A stretch of DNA of 64,000 nt, taken from assembly GCA_022641835.1 (NCBI GenBank), contig CP048715.1, forward strand, positions 2,480,001 to 2,544,000, written 5' to 3'. Each line of letters opens with the position of its first letter. Position 1 is the stretch's first letter. This stretch comes from Petasospora fabianii (Eukaryota; Ascomycota; Saccharomycetes; Phaffomycetales; Wickerhamomycetaceae). The notes beneath the pieces were generated by a model. The model saw only the letters and a program-made list of their open reading frames with translations, was not told the DNA's origin and made no database searches. Positions 16,965 to 33,038 of the stretch are shown here, piece after piece. The translations under genes were made by a program, and so were the position numbers.

Positions 16965-19603
16965 TCAGTCTTCATCATCAGAGACATCAGCGGCATCAGC
17001 AATAGTGATCAGTTTCTCGATGGAGGCCAAGTGTTTACCATAAGAAGACTTCGAAATTTGCTTCAGGTATTGCTTGATCTTCTTGATCAGAATTCTTCTC
17101 TTCTGACCAATAGAGACGTCAACCAACTTTTGAACGACATAGTTAGCATACTGGTCCTTCATCATGAGACCCAGTGGGGAGCGATCGTCAACAATCTCAT
17201 CATTGTCAACCTCATTGCCAGACAAGACTTGGTCGAGGATAACAACAACCTGTTCCTCAGTGCCATTGACAACACACTTTTCAACAACGTTGGAGGCAAA
17301 CTTGTGCTTGGAGAACTCGACAACATTACCGGAAACGACTTCAACTATGTGAGATCTCTGGTCTGGGGCACCATTCTCAATGATGTGCTGGATGACGTAG
17401 TTACCATACTGGTCCTGAATGAGGAAATAAGTGTATTTGCTCAACTCTTCAAGTATGAAATTCTGTTCCTTCTTATCGGAGAATTCCAAGAGTCTTTGGA
17501 TGACACGACAACCATAGGAATGAGTGGAGAGGTGGTAAATCTGGGTTCTGACAGAGTCCAAAATGAACGCGACATCATCAGCAGGGATCTTCTCAATGGC
17601 CTTCTGAATCACATGGTTACCATTCTGGTCCTTAATCAACTTCAAGACAGAGTCCTTAAGCTCATCAACAATGGACAGCTGATCCTCGAGACCAACAAAC
17701 TCAATAGCTCTCTGGACAACTCTACAACCATACATTTGGACGGACAAGTTCTCAATCTTACCCTTCATCTCAGAGAGTAAAATCTGCTTTTGAGTGTCAT
17801 TACCGTGCTCAAAGTACTTCTGAATAACGTAGTTACCAAACACATCATTCATCAACTCAAGGGCGATGTCACGGATCTCGTTGAACATCACTTCCTTCTC
17901 CTCGTCAGAGGCCTTGCCTAAAGCGGTTTGGATGAATCTGGAACCATGCTGATCCTTAGAGAACTCAACAGCAGAACCAAAGATGTCCTTCAAAGAATAT
18001 TGCTTCTGGTTGTTTGGATTACGGAATTCCTCCAATAACGGAGATCTGTAGATCTGATTGTTCTTGTTCTTACCACCATTGTTATAACGACCACCGCCAT
18101 TAGCCGGAGAGCCGGATTTTGGAGAGCGACCGTTTCTTCTTGGACCGTGATGGTTGGAGGATGGCAAGTTCTGAGACTGTGGACCATTTTGGGGTTGTGA
18201 TGGATGTGGTGCCATTGGACTAGAGCCAGGTGGTGGCATCAATGGCGAATCGCCACCCATTGGTGGAGGCATAAATCCATATGGGGAGAAGGCCTGAGGG
18301 TAGACAAATGGTTGGCCATTACCATTGAAGCCCGGTTGTGGCTGCTGTGGCTGTGGATGGTGTGGACCAGATGGTGGTGATGGGGATTTGGCACCGTTTT
18401 CACCCGTGGCTTGAGCATCGGACTTGGAAGATGGATCAGCATTCTCCTGTCCTGGCATAGGTCCTGGCATACCCTGCTGACCAAATGGTGGTGGCATCAT
18501 AGGCATGAATGGGAATGGCGGGAAACCGAATGGGAACATCTGTGGGTAAGCACCAGGAGGTGGAGGGCTCATAGGCTGACCAGGCTGCATTGGTGGCTGA
18601 GGCTGTTGCTGGGACTGCTGCTGACTGAACATTGGAGTGAAAGTTGGAGCAGTAGCAGCAGACTGAGTGTTCCAGATGTTGGTACTGTTGACCTTGTCGT
18701 TCAAGTCGGAATGGACAGAGTTGTGTTCGGATCTGACATCAGAGGAGATAGACATGGTGCGACTGCCCGAGGCTGGGTGGTCAACGGAGCCATTCTTGTA
18801 GTGCTGTGTTGGAGATGCGGTGTTCGACAGATAATTGTCGATCTTGTCAGAAATGGAGGGTCTAGAGGACACTGGGTTCATTGGGTTGTTCAAGCTTTCG
18901 TTCAAAGAGCCTGGTGAGCTCTTTTCGATGAATGGTCTAGGAGTACCCTCAGCGGTCAAGAAACTGGTTCTTCTGGATGAAGGAACACGACCACTGGTTG
19001 TACCGATAGAAAGAGAGCCGAGACCTCCACCAAGAAGTTCAACCTCCTTAGTGGCATCTGCAATACTGCTGAACTTATCCATGAAACGCCCACCAACAGA
19101 TGGTGGATGGTGTGATGCAACTCCTCCACTCACAGAGGCTGCACCAAAGACATTGCCCTGAAGTCTCGAGGTCTGGTTGTTCTGTGCTCCACTCTGGCTA
19201 CCACCACCGAGAGAGAGGGTTCCTCTTCTGAACCCAAAAGGACCAAAGTCGCTGTCGACATCGGAGGCAGAGTAGGAAGCGGAGTTTCTGCGGTCGTAGG
19301 CGTCAGCGTTCTCGGCGAAAGTCTTGCTTTGGTTGGCGTTGCTGTTTGCCGAGAGGGAGGAGATAATGGATCCCAAGTCCGGGTCAATTTGATCTAAAGC
19401 GGTGGCCTTTCTGTCGGCCAGGCTTGCTGAACCCAGTCGGTCCACCAGGGATGTTGAGGACATTGAATTGTCCCACTTGTGGATGCCTTCATCTGATGGA
19501 GTGGTTAGTATCTTCTTTGAAGGGAACATGGAGCTGGAGAAGCGCCACGAGACAGGCCATGACGCGTATAATCTGATGGGGGAGCAGGGAACGTACCAGT
19601 CAT
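16965..19603 (-). CDS. PUF3: Puf3 RNA-binding protein (Pumilio family), probable two exons
   Basis: Preferred model: exon 1 = 19597-19603 (ATGACTG), exon 2 = 16965-19492, giving 844 aa that begin MTDEGIHKWDNSM. The alternative start is an ATG at 19529 inside the intron (MFPSKK..., 854 aa). The N-terminal ~450 residues are Ser/Pro/Gln/Gly-rich, including 'DPDLGSIISSLSA', similar to the start of yeast Puf3. The element 'YRSPLLEEFRN' then 'SLKDIFGSAVEFSKDQHGSRFIQ' is a Puf3 signature. Eight PUF repeats follow with RNA-reading residues in GSRFIQ, GNYVIQ, GCRVVQ, GNHVIQ, GCRVIQ, GNYVIQ, ASNVVE, ANYVVQ. Puf3 binds UGUA[A/C/U]AUA in 3' UTRs of nuclear-encoded mitochondrial mRNAs. Four genes in this window carry that site. 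Confidence 0.93.
19493..19596 (-). other. Probable intron at the start of PUF3
   Basis: On the minus strand: donor GTACGT (19596-19591), branch TACTAAC (19510-19504), acceptor CATCAG ending at 19493; 11 nt from branch to acceptor. Splicing joins ATGACTG to ATGAAGGC in frame with the long PUF3 reading frame. The ATG at 19603 is the first minus-strand ATG in about 300 nt of upstream sequence. Read unspliced it meets TAA inside the TACTAAC box after 32 codons. Confidence 0.75.
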
Positions 19604-20060
19604 TGTTGAGTGTGAGTCCAAGGGTTATTTACAAGAGACTCTGGGGGGAGGAGGTGAGAGCAGAAAGGGCAAGCACCGGTGTGATATGTACAGGAGGCGC
19701 TGTGGGTTGGGCAGGTGAGCGGCAGAAGAGTGTGAGTAGCCTGGTGAAGTATAAGATGAAGCGTAAGAGAGCGACTGAGCGGGCGTCTAATGGCTCAGAG
19801 TGGCTGGCTTTGTGTGTGAGAAGCACTGAGGCGCTACGATGTTCGATCGTCGCAGCTCGCCACCTCGGGGAAATTTTGGGCGGCTGCCCAAACAGGGAGT
19901 TTCCTAATTGAGGTGTTTCTGGGTTCTCGAGGCTCAATTTTCGCATGCTCTATGTACACACACTCTCCTCTTATGGGACTTGAAAAATGTGTCTTGTTAG
20001 ACCGGAATCGTTTGATCTCCACAGCTCCACTTCTTCACAGTTTCAACAAGAAGCAAAAAT
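19604..20060. promoter_or_regulatory. Divergent promoter region PUF3 / SLS1-like
   Basis: 457 bp. Open frames here lack any recognisable domain. No strong motif noted apart from GC-rich CGCGAA-type words. Confidence 0.45.
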
Positions 20061-21992
20061 ATGTTTCTAGGGCGCAACCGGTTTCTCCATACGACGAGAG
20101 CTCTGCGCCAACTGGAAATAGAGACAGCAGTTCTCTCCACCAAGTCACCATCGGGAAAGAAGAAGCCCCCGAAGAAGCAGAACCTCATCATCCTGAATGC
20201 ATCCCAAAGTAAGCTGCAACGGAAGAAGAAGAGACGTGGTATTCTGGACAGTCTGTCACTTACACCCGAGGAGCTTCGTCTCCAGATGCGTGAAACATCA
20301 AAAATCCTAAGCGCTGTACCCATCACAGACAGTACACCAGACCAGATCCGTCAAACCATCAATGCATTGAAGCCACAGGACAAGATCCTCTCCAAGATTA
20401 GGGCTACACAATTATCTGAAGATATTTCGAAAATGTTTACTGTCCAACAACTTAGAAACTACGCAAGGGTAGAATTCCCAAGTATACCCATGCCACACTC
20501 GCTGAACAAGTCCGAGCTCATCGGTCGCATCATCGTCAAGTGCTGGGAACGTGAGATCTCAACAGCAGCTGTTGGAAGCGACGAGCTCATTTCGCAGAGA
20601 AGCTTTGACCTAACAAAGAAGCAAATGTTTTTCCTTTTTTCCCAGAAGTCCATTATCGACAACTGGATGAGAGCCAACGTGAAGATCTTGGTGCTGATTG
20701 ACTCTCTCCAGATGATCGTGAGAGCACCAGAGTCACATATTCAGTACATCGAGTTGGCACTCAACAGGATCTTCAAGAATATTAAATCTGAGGATGTTGA
20801 TCTCGGTAAAGTTAAGGAGCTGTTCGAGACTGCTAATGAGACAGTCTTGCTGGATGACATTCAAGAGATGACTGGTGTGTTTTTTGAGGCAAAGACCAAT
20901 GATGAGGGCGAGACATTACCCAACGAGTTTGTGATGAGCTCTCTAGGGGGGAAGAAGTTCGATCAAGTGAAGAGACTGATATTGTGGTCCCTTGATTACA
21001 ATCCGTTCACAAAAGTCAATATTCATGCTGAGACCAAGAACAGTAAGTTCAAAATGTTTAAGCATTATCCCGATAACTCTCTGCCGTGGATACACAGAAA
21101 GAAGTCGCTGATGAGATTGAGGGAACCAAGGAACCTCCTTGGACTTCCTGCTCCGGTTAAGCTCGACTCTGACAAGCTTTATGAAGAGCTTTACGGCGAC
21201 GACACGAAACCAATTGCTTCCGGAACAGACTCCGTCACTGCTGTTTCCTTTGGTCACATCCTTTTTGAAGAGTCTACACTCAACACTCCAAACCCAAAAG
21301 TCGTTGTGAACACTGATATCCCATTTGCACATGAGCGTATCCACAAACTCCCACTCTACACTTTTGACGGTTCAGAGCCAGACTCCACAGTTGACCCACA
21401 CATTTACTACGCACAAATCCGCCTTGTTCCATCACCATACAACCAAAGCAACAACTATATGTCTTTTCCACCACTTGAGTTCTGGGTTGAAACAGATCAA
21501 GACAATAAGGCACGCATGGATACATTCAGAGTTCTTGCCATCACCAACGAGATCAACTCCTCTGTTTCACTACCAGCACATTCCACTGACGTTAAATTTG
21601 TCAGATCGGACACTAAAGAGCTCGTTGAACCATTCACTAACTCCCAGGAAAACTGGATGGATGACCAACCTGGCGTCAAGAAGTTCTTGAACGATGCCGT
21701 GCTCGACTTCTCAGGAAAGACCGCCATCAAGGTTCCACAATCTTGTGATGTGATACTCCCTGGCCACACCGAGCCTGTGAGGTACGACTACGTGTACATG
21801 ACTCATCGCAAGCAAGTTGATTTGGTTTTCAACGACAGAATATTGTCTTACACCGTGCTTGAAGGTGGTTCGCTTGGTGGAAGAACTACAGAGGTTATTA
21901 TGGTCGGTAAGGATGAAAAGATGTCCAAGGAGGAGTTCAAAGGGTTTGTGAAGGATTGTGAGGAGTTCATTCACTCCTTGGAGATCCACTAA
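20061..21992 (+). CDS. SLS1: SLS1-like mitochondrial inner-membrane regulator of mitochondrial gene expression
   Basis: 643 aa, ATG at 20061; S. cerevisiae Sls1 has the same length as I recall it. The N-terminus (MFLGRNRFLHTTRALRQLE) is Arg-rich and mitochondrial-like. A Lys-rich stretch follows ('SGKKKPPKK', 'QRKKKRRGILDSLSLTPEEL'), then 'MFTVQQLRNYARVEF...LNKSELIGRIIVKCWE', a helical entry region typical of the fungal Sls1 inner-membrane-regulator family. The rest is mixed alpha/beta with no catalytic motif. Sls1 couples mitochondrial transcription to translation at the membrane. A Puf3 site 22 nt after the stop supports a mitochondrial role. The orthologue call is from pattern memory, not alignment. 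Confidence 0.7.
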   Translation: MFLGRNRFLHTTRALRQLEIETAVLSTKSPSGKKKPPKKQNLIILNASQSKLQRKKKRRGILDSLSLTPEELRLQMRETSKILSAVPITDSTPDQIRQTINALKPQDKILSKIRATQLSEDISKMFTVQQLRNYARVEFPSIPMPHSLNKSELIGRIIVKCWEREISTAAVGSDELISQRSFDLTKKQMFFLFSQKSIIDNWMRANVKILVLIDSLQMIVRAPESHIQYIELALNRIFKNIKSEDVDLGKVKELFETANETVLLDDIQEMTGVFFEAKTNDEGETLPNEFVMSSLGGKKFDQVKRLILWSLDYNPFTKVNIHAETKNSKFKMFKHYPDNSLPWIHRKKSLMRLREPRNLLGLPAPVKLDSDKLYEELYGDDTKPIASGTDSVTAVSFGHILFEESTLNTPNPKVVVNTDIPFAHERIHKLPLYTFDGSEPDSTVDPHIYYAQIRLVPSPYNQSNNYMSFPPLEFWVETDQDNKARMDTFRVLAITNEINSSVSLPAHSTDVKFVRSDTKELVEPFTNSQENWMDDQPGVKKFLNDAVLDFSGKTAIKVPQSCDVILPGHTEPVRYDYVYMTHRKQVDLVFNDRILSYTVLEGGSLGGRTTEVIMVGKDEKMSKEEFKGFVKDCEEFIHSLEIH

Positions 21993-22371
21993 TGATACAA
22001 CGGAACGAATATTTGTATATATCAGCATCAGCATTTGAAATCGCATGTTTACATAAAGAGATAAAGCATATCTGTATAATTTAGCGCGATGCTGATAACC
22101 TTAGTGGCCAGCTGCCCCAGTTATCATATTTCGCGAAAACTATGGAGGATCCCAGACAACAGCATGAATTGGGGTTATAGCGTTGGTCTCTATTCTCGCG
22201 TGTTTGCTCCCTTCAAGAGCTCATCAGAGACTTTCTCCTGATACCTCGCTGAATTAGCTGGCTAGATTTCTGTTGGCGTCGAACATCAGAAAAAAAAGTG
22301 TGAGACTGAGGCCAGCTTCAAAGACTTCTCAGACACGTGCACCGCCTACGCCCAACCTCATTGTTCCAACC
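21993..22371. other. Intergenic region SLS1-like / DPP1
   Basis: 379 bp, tandem orientation. It begins with the SLS1-like 3' UTR and its Puf3 site; TTTCGCGAAA, a 10-bp palindrome, lies at about 22130. No gene seen. Confidence 0.5.
22014..22021 (+). promoter_or_regulatory. Puf3 binding site TGTATATA in SLS1-like 3' UTR
   Basis: Exact match to UGUA[A/C/U]AUA, 22 nt after the stop codon. Its TATATA part can also serve as a yeast polyadenylation efficiency element, so it may have two roles. Confidence 0.65.
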
Positions 22372-23277
22372 ATGGCCGTCAACAGAATAACTTTTGGTCT
22401 TGACCGGTATTCTTTTTTCCCCTACCTCAAAAAATGGAGAATTGGTGATGTTATTCTTGTACCAGCGGTTTTTTTGGCCACTCTCGTCAACGATTACTGG
22501 TCTGATCCGTTCCAGAGACAGTTCGTTATCAGTGATATTACAATCAACCATCCCTTTGCAGAAAAAGAGCGTGTTCCCAATGAGGTCAATATGATCTACT
22601 CACTCGTCTTCCCAGTGATTGTTATTGTTGTTGTCTCAACAATTCTCGGGAACCCCAGACACAGGCTCTATCTCACCTACATCTCGCTCTTGGGTCTTTT
22701 CGTCTCGTTCTTTGTGAATGAGTTCTTCACTGATGTTCTTAAAAATTGGATCGGAAGACACAGACCAGACTTCATTGCCAGATGTGTCCCTCGTGATGAT
22801 GCTCCCCGTGATATCCTGGTGTTTGCAAAGGACGTGTGCACCACGAAGAACCTTGATAGACTCGCTGATGGTTTCAGGACGACGCCGTCTGGTCACTCTT
22901 CTTCCGCGTTTTCCGGCCTTGGGTACCTGTCATTGTGGCTGATGGGACAACTCCTTACAGAGCATCCATTGACCGGCTCTTGGAGAAAGGTTATTGCCCT
23001 TCAGCCTGCTCTAGGTGCTGCTCTTATTGCTCTTTCCAGAACAGAGGACTACAGACATCACTTTGTCGATGTCGTCTTGGGAAGTTGTTTGGGTATGAGT
23101 ATGGCCTACTGGGCCTACAGAAGAAACTTCCCAGAACTTACAAGCCCAATTGCCTTCAAGCCATGCTTGGACGACTCTGATGTTGGCCTTGAGGAGATTG
23201 CGGTTAATGATGCTGATCATGGTGACGATACGGAAGCGCATTTGCTCAGCCGCCAGCTGAATTATCAGGCTGCATGA
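22372..23277 (+). CDS. DPP1: Diacylglycerol pyrophosphate phosphatase Dpp1 (PAP2 family)
   Basis: 301 aa from the first ATG at 22372 (MAVNRITFGLDRY); yeast Dpp1 is 289 aa. It carries the three lipid-phosphatase motifs: KNWIGRHRP (124-132), PSGH (172-175) and SRTEDYRHHFVD (222-233), with the catalytic His residues in motifs 2 and 3. Six hydrophobic segments are expected. Much of the text matches Dpp1 closely ('AKDVCTTKNLDRLADGFRTTPSGHSS', 'GAALIALSRTEDYRHHFVDV'), which separates it from Lpp1. It dephosphorylates diacylglycerol pyrophosphate and phosphatidate in the vacuole membrane. Confidence 0.95.
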   Translation: MAVNRITFGLDRYSFFPYLKKWRIGDVILVPAVFLATLVNDYWSDPFQRQFVISDITINHPFAEKERVPNEVNMIYSLVFPVIVIVVVSTILGNPRHRLYLTYISLLGLFVSFFVNEFFTDVLKNWIGRHRPDFIARCVPRDDAPRDILVFAKDVCTTKNLDRLADGFRTTPSGHSSSAFSGLGYLSLWLMGQLLTEHPLTGSWRKVIALQPALGAALIALSRTEDYRHHFVDVVLGSCLGMSMAYWAYRRNFPELTSPIAFKPCLDDSDVGLEEIAVNDADHGDDTEAHLLSRQLNYQAA

Positions 23278-28943
<5,666 letters not shown>

Positions 28944-29703
28944 TTCAGCTAATTAACTTTTTATGATAATGCCCTATGATAGAACCGTTTTTAATATTGT
29001 CGTGAGTTCACGCTATTGTACTAATATTGGATTCTATCCTCCAAAATGAATATATATATATAAAAAAAAAGCTCATTTGTGCATCATTTTCTGTCGGTTG
29101 AGTCACTCACATTGGAGAGTCTTAGGTTTTGCAAATTCAATTTCGGAAGTAACAACTCTGAGGGTATTTAGCGATAGAATTGTGTGATTCTAAACCTATT
29201 CAGCTAGCCATTGTTAGTGTCAGTTGATTTTGTTTATCGCATGAGTTTACCATCACCGCAAGGGCAAGGCTCACTTGTATACATTAAGTTCAAGCACCTT
29301 AAGGAGCTAACACTCTCCTGAAACTTACTGAGGTATAAAATTGATGAATTCTTGACTAGTATAGCCTCCAATGAAATGGTTTGAGCACTGAGCATTGAGT
29401 AGCCCAGGTTTATGACCAGAAACATCCGGACATTTTCTCCGCGAAGTTGTTGCGCTGGCCGAACCGGCTTCGCGATTCCAAGTTGGGCGGAGTCTCCTAA
29501 AGAGACATGGCCGCCCCACTATTTTGGTACGTCTAGGAACTCATCTTCACACTCGCAGAGGTGTCATCAAAGGTCCCAGTGCTCACGAGACAACTATAAA
29601 GGCCATTGGCTTGAAATTGTTATCAGATCATCGGTATCTTATTCCAGCTCGACTATCGCTCGATTGCCCCGATACACCCCTTTCAGTCTCCACATCAGAT
29701 ATT
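28944..29703. promoter_or_regulatory. Intergenic region GCN2 / BBC1
   Basis: 760 bp, tandem orientation. AT-rich GCN2 3' end with a TA repeat (29050-29060) and an A-run; TGAGTCA (Gcn4 type) at 29099-29105; Rap1-like ACATCCGGACATTT at 29422-29435, ~270 bp before the BBC1 ATG. The BBC1 frame is open back to 29524 but without an upstream ATG. No gene seen. Confidence 0.5.
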
Positions 29704-32700
29704 ATGACAACAACAAAACCACCATTCTGGACAAAAGCTCTGTATGAGTACAAGTCTGACTATGAGGACGATCTCAGCTTTCCTGCTGGTCAAGTGATCC
29801 AGGTTACCGCCATTGAGGATGATGAATGGTATTCCGGTACTTATACCGATCTGAGCGGCAACCCACAGAGCGGTATGTTCCCGAAGAACTTCGTCAGCGG
29901 CCCCGTTGACGAGCCAGGTTCTTCTGATGCACCTGTAAAGGGTACTGTGGAACCAGAAGGCTCGAAAGAACCGGAACTGGAAGCTGCTCAGCTCAAAGAT
30001 ACCTCTGCTGCTTCTGTGATTCCAAGTTCCTCACAAGCCGTTGACTCCGAGGATGGCGCAAAGCACGCACCAGAGCCAGAAACTGAGACAGGGAAGATAG
30101 AAGACGCTACAGAGAAGAAGGCATCACCAATTGTACAGCCAGAGTCTCCATCTCTTCAAAAGAAGTCTACATTTGGTTCCGGCTCATCTGCTCCAGATCC
30201 CCTTTCATCGAGATCGTCCACCTTTGATAAGGCTTCCATACCACTTCCCACAGCCAAAGTGGCAGAACACTCCGCTGTCATCAACAAGTCATACCAAGGT
30301 GTAAAGTCATCTTATGTCCCACCTTTGCTTGGCAAGAACAAGACATCATCTTTCAAAAATGACAATCACCACTCCTCCTATGTCCCACCAATGCTCGGCA
30401 GCAAGAAGCCAATACAACAGGAAAACTCTGCTCCAGCTCCACCATCAGAGGATGTTGCTACGAGTGAAATTGCGGCGGAAGAAGAGGGACCAAAGCTCAG
30501 CTTGAAGGAGAGAATTGCACTTCTACAGAAACAACAAGCCGAAGAAGCCGAGAGACAGGCTGCGATTGTGAAGGCGAAACAGCAGAAGAAGGAGGCAAAG
30601 AGCCAGGCCGCATCTGCAGCCTCCAACGCTCAGCTACCTTTACCCTCTGGGGCTGAGATCAGTGCTGGAGATGTTGCTGGTGTGACGGCTCCTCCCCTAC
30701 CAAATGCTGAGGTCCCAATTGATGTTGAACGTGATGAGGTGTACTCTGACGACGACGCAGAACCTGAACAAGAGCTTGCCGAAAAGGAAGACCCAGAACC
30801 AGAGCCAACACCAAATGTTGATAACAAGACTGCAGCTGAAACTGAGCGTGCCAACACTGATGGCAGTGATGAGGGAGACGAAGATGGGGATGAGGAAGAC
30901 AGCGAAGAAGCTAGAAGAGCTGCATTGAGAGACAGAATGGCTAGACTGGCTGGTGCTGGAGGTATGTATGGTGGGGGATTCAACCCATTCGGTGGTGTTT
31001 CAGGTGGCATGGGTGGCGGTGCTTCTGCTCCAAAGAAGTCCAAGGTCAAGGAAAAGAAGGGCGACGAAAGTGAATCCAATATCCCATCTGCTCCAGTTCC
31101 AATTATGCCTTTCGCTACAGGTACGGCTCCACAGCTTCCAAAAGCTTTGCAGAAGGAGGCCGATGACGAGACTCAAGTCCTAGAGGATGATGAGGAAGTC
31201 AAGAGGAACTTCACAGCTCCAAATGCAGTCCTTGATGATGGTGCCGAAGAGGAAGAGTCCACCCCAGTCACGGAGGAACAAGATGAGCTCGAAACTGTCA
31301 CATCTGCACAGAATCGTGATGCCCTTGTTGATGACGAGGAGTTCCAGTCCGCTGAGGATGCCGATGGTGAGGATACCGAACCAGGTACACTTGTCGACAA
31401 GCTCGCTAATCTAAATCTCACTGAGCCACCAAAGACAGTTCATTCCGAGTCGGCAATTGAAGGTGATGATGAGAGAGAGAAGGACACATCCGAGGATGAC
31501 TATACATTCTCTGACAGGGAACGTGAGAGAAAGGCCACTACTGCTCCCCAAATACCAACACCACACCTTGACAGCAATATCGGCTCTGATTATAACACCG
31601 GTTACGAGTCTGATGACGATACTGTCCCAAAGTCAGACCCTGCTAATGAACTTGAGTCATCCACTAGAACTCTTGATCCGAAGCTGGATTACGCTCCTGC
31701 TACTTCTGCCGCACCTATCCCACCAGTCCCAACAGGAATATCTCCAGTATCCAAGAGAACGGCTCCACCTCCACCTGTTCCATCGGCACAATCTTCCACT
31801 GCTCCAGAAACTGCACCACCGGTTCAATCAGCCCCAAAGGTCCCTCCAATCATAACTGGGACACCAACAAAAGCTGCTCCACCACCTCCACCAATCCCAA
31901 CAGCGGCGCCACCATCTGAAGCCCACTCCTCTCCTAGAACCGCTGCTCCACCAATTCCAGCTCCGTCAGTCCCATCCTCAGTATCGAATATACAAGCACC
32001 ATCAATGGCTCCGCCTCCACCTCTTCCAGCACATGCCGCCCCAGAGTCGCCAGTCTTGTCCGAGGTTTCACCAACGATTAGACGTACATCCACTATCGAG
32101 TCTGCTCGCTCCATCCAGTCAACTGATCCAATGTCTCCAAGCGTGCCACAAATTCCAGCAGCTGGACCTTTCAGAAAAGCATCAACGTTTGCTGCTGAGA
32201 CTTCACATGCCGGTCGTGACTCCTTGGCTGACGGTCTTGACTTGAAATCTGGCTGGTTTTTAAGACAAGGTGAGCTTCCAGATGTTTACCAGGCTAGGGT
32301 TGGTAAAGACTTGATCTTTGAGGTTGATGAGCATACAGTTGTTAGAAGAGGTGGAAAGACTCTTGTGTTGAAGGACTATTACATCTTACACCAAGACAAC
32401 AGCCAAACTGTTATCCATGTGACATTTGATTCCGCTTCACCATCTGAGACTGTGACTGCTACTTATGAGAAAGTTGCTGCTCCAAACTTGGAGGCTTCAC
32501 AAGCAGATGCATATGCATCGGAATATGGTGTCAAGATCTTCAATATCGCCACGAGTCTTGTCGGAGCTTCCATCACCACTCCACTTGTCCCACATATCCT
32601 TTCTGAGGTCCATGGTATATTGCCTGCAGTTGGCCTGAGAAGCTACGGTGCCACTATCTATTCCAACTCCAACAACATGGATGTTCACAAGTCAGCTGAG

Positions 32701-32967
32701 TTCAGACCAGGTGACATTTTGGCGATCAACAGGGCCAAGTTCCAGGGCCATAACAAGCTTCGTCAAAAGATTATCTATGACATTGGCAACAGTGGCGCTC
32801 CATTCGCTGCTATCATCACAGAGTTTGATGCTGAAAAGAAGAAGTTTAGAGTCATTGAGACTGATTCGCATGGAAAGGTGAAGCACTCGAGCTACAAGCC
32901 ATCTGACATGAAGAGTGGAAAGATTAAAGTATTCAGAGTTGTTGGTAGAGACTTCGTGCAATGGTAA
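29704..32967 (+). CDS. BBC1: Bbc1/Mti1 actin-patch SH3 protein
   Basis: 1087 aa from the ATG at 29704 (MTTTKPPFWTKALYEYKSDYEDDLSF). Residues ~8-65 form an SH3 domain with ALYEY, DDEWYSG and GMFPKNFV, matching the N-terminus of Bbc1 (yeast 1157 aa). A disordered Glu/Ser/Pro-rich body follows, with a short coiled coil ('LKERIALLQKQQAEEAERQ'), a Gly-rich patch and several proline tracts. The ordered C-terminal domain (~840-1087, 'GWFLRQGELPDVYQARVGKDLIFEV' to 'VVGRDFVQW') is shared by Bbc1 and relatives. Bbc1 restrains Las17/WASP-driven actin assembly at endocytic sites. Confidence 0.93.
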   Translation: MTTTKPPFWTKALYEYKSDYEDDLSFPAGQVIQVTAIEDDEWYSGTYTDLSGNPQSGMFPKNFVSGPVDEPGSSDAPVKGTVEPEGSKEPELEAAQLKDTSAASVIPSSSQAVDSEDGAKHAPEPETETGKIEDATEKKASPIVQPESPSLQKKSTFGSGSSAPDPLSSRSSTFDKASIPLPTAKVAEHSAVINKSYQGVKSSYVPPLLGKNKTSSFKNDNHHSSYVPPMLGSKKPIQQENSAPAPPSEDVATSEIAAEEEGPKLSLKERIALLQKQQAEEAERQAAIVKAKQQKKEAKSQAASAASNAQLPLPSGAEISAGDVAGVTAPPLPNAEVPIDVERDEVYSDDDAEPEQELAEKEDPEPEPTPNVDNKTAAETERANTDGSDEGDEDGDEEDSEEARRAALRDRMARLAGAGGMYGGGFNPFGGVSGGMGGGASAPKKSKVKEKKGDESESNIPSAPVPIMPFATGTAPQLPKALQKEADDETQVLEDDEEVKRNFTAPNAVLDDGAEEEESTPVTEEQDELETVTSAQNRDALVDDEEFQSAEDADGEDTEPGTLVDKLANLNLTEPPKTVHSESAIEGDDEREKDTSEDDYTFSDRERERKATTAPQIPTPHLDSNIGSDYNTGYESDDDTVPKSDPANELESSTRTLDPKLDYAPATSAAPIPPVPTGISPVSKRTAPPPPVPSAQSSTAPETAPPVQSAPKVPPIITGTPTKAAPPPPPIPTAAPPSEAHSSPRTAAPPIPAPSVPSSVSNIQAPSMAPPPPLPAHAAPESPVLSEVSPTIRRTSTIESARSIQSTDPMSPSVPQIPAAGPFRKASTFAAETSHAGRDSLADGLDLKSGWFLRQGELPDVYQARVGKDLIFEVDEHTVVRRGGKTLVLKDYYILHQDNSQTVIHVTFDSASPSETVTATYEKVAAPNLEASQADAYASEYGVKIFNIATSLVGASITTPLVPHILSEVHGILPAVGLRSYGATIYSNSNNMDVHKSAEFRPGDILAINRAKFQGHNKLRQKIIYDIGNSGAPFAAIITEFDAEKKKFRVIETDSHGKVKHSSYKPSDMKSGKIKVFRVVGRDFVQW

Positions 32968-33006
32968 TTTTTATTTTTAAGCCCTCTTTAATTTTTAAGG
33001 TTATCG

Positions 33007-33014
33007 TATGTACA
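33007..33014 (-). promoter_or_regulatory. Puf3 binding site TGTACATA in PET54-like 3' UTR
   Basis: The minus strand reads TGTACATA, 25 nt after the PET54-like stop, in the 71-bp gap to BBC1. On the plus strand the BBC1 transcript reads TGTACATT there and does not match, so the site belongs to the PET54-like mRNA. Confidence 0.65.
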
Positions 33015-33038
33015 TTTATTGGTCATGAATCGTAAGGT

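Noticed and set aside
17031-17780. Long plus-strand frame opposite PUF3 (249 codons)
   Set aside because: It is the shadow of the PUF repeats, whose codon bias keeps the opposite strand open; no domain of its own.
22273-22371. 33-codon upstream extension of DPP1
   Set aside because: It has no ATG, and the protein from 22372 already matches the full Dpp1 length.
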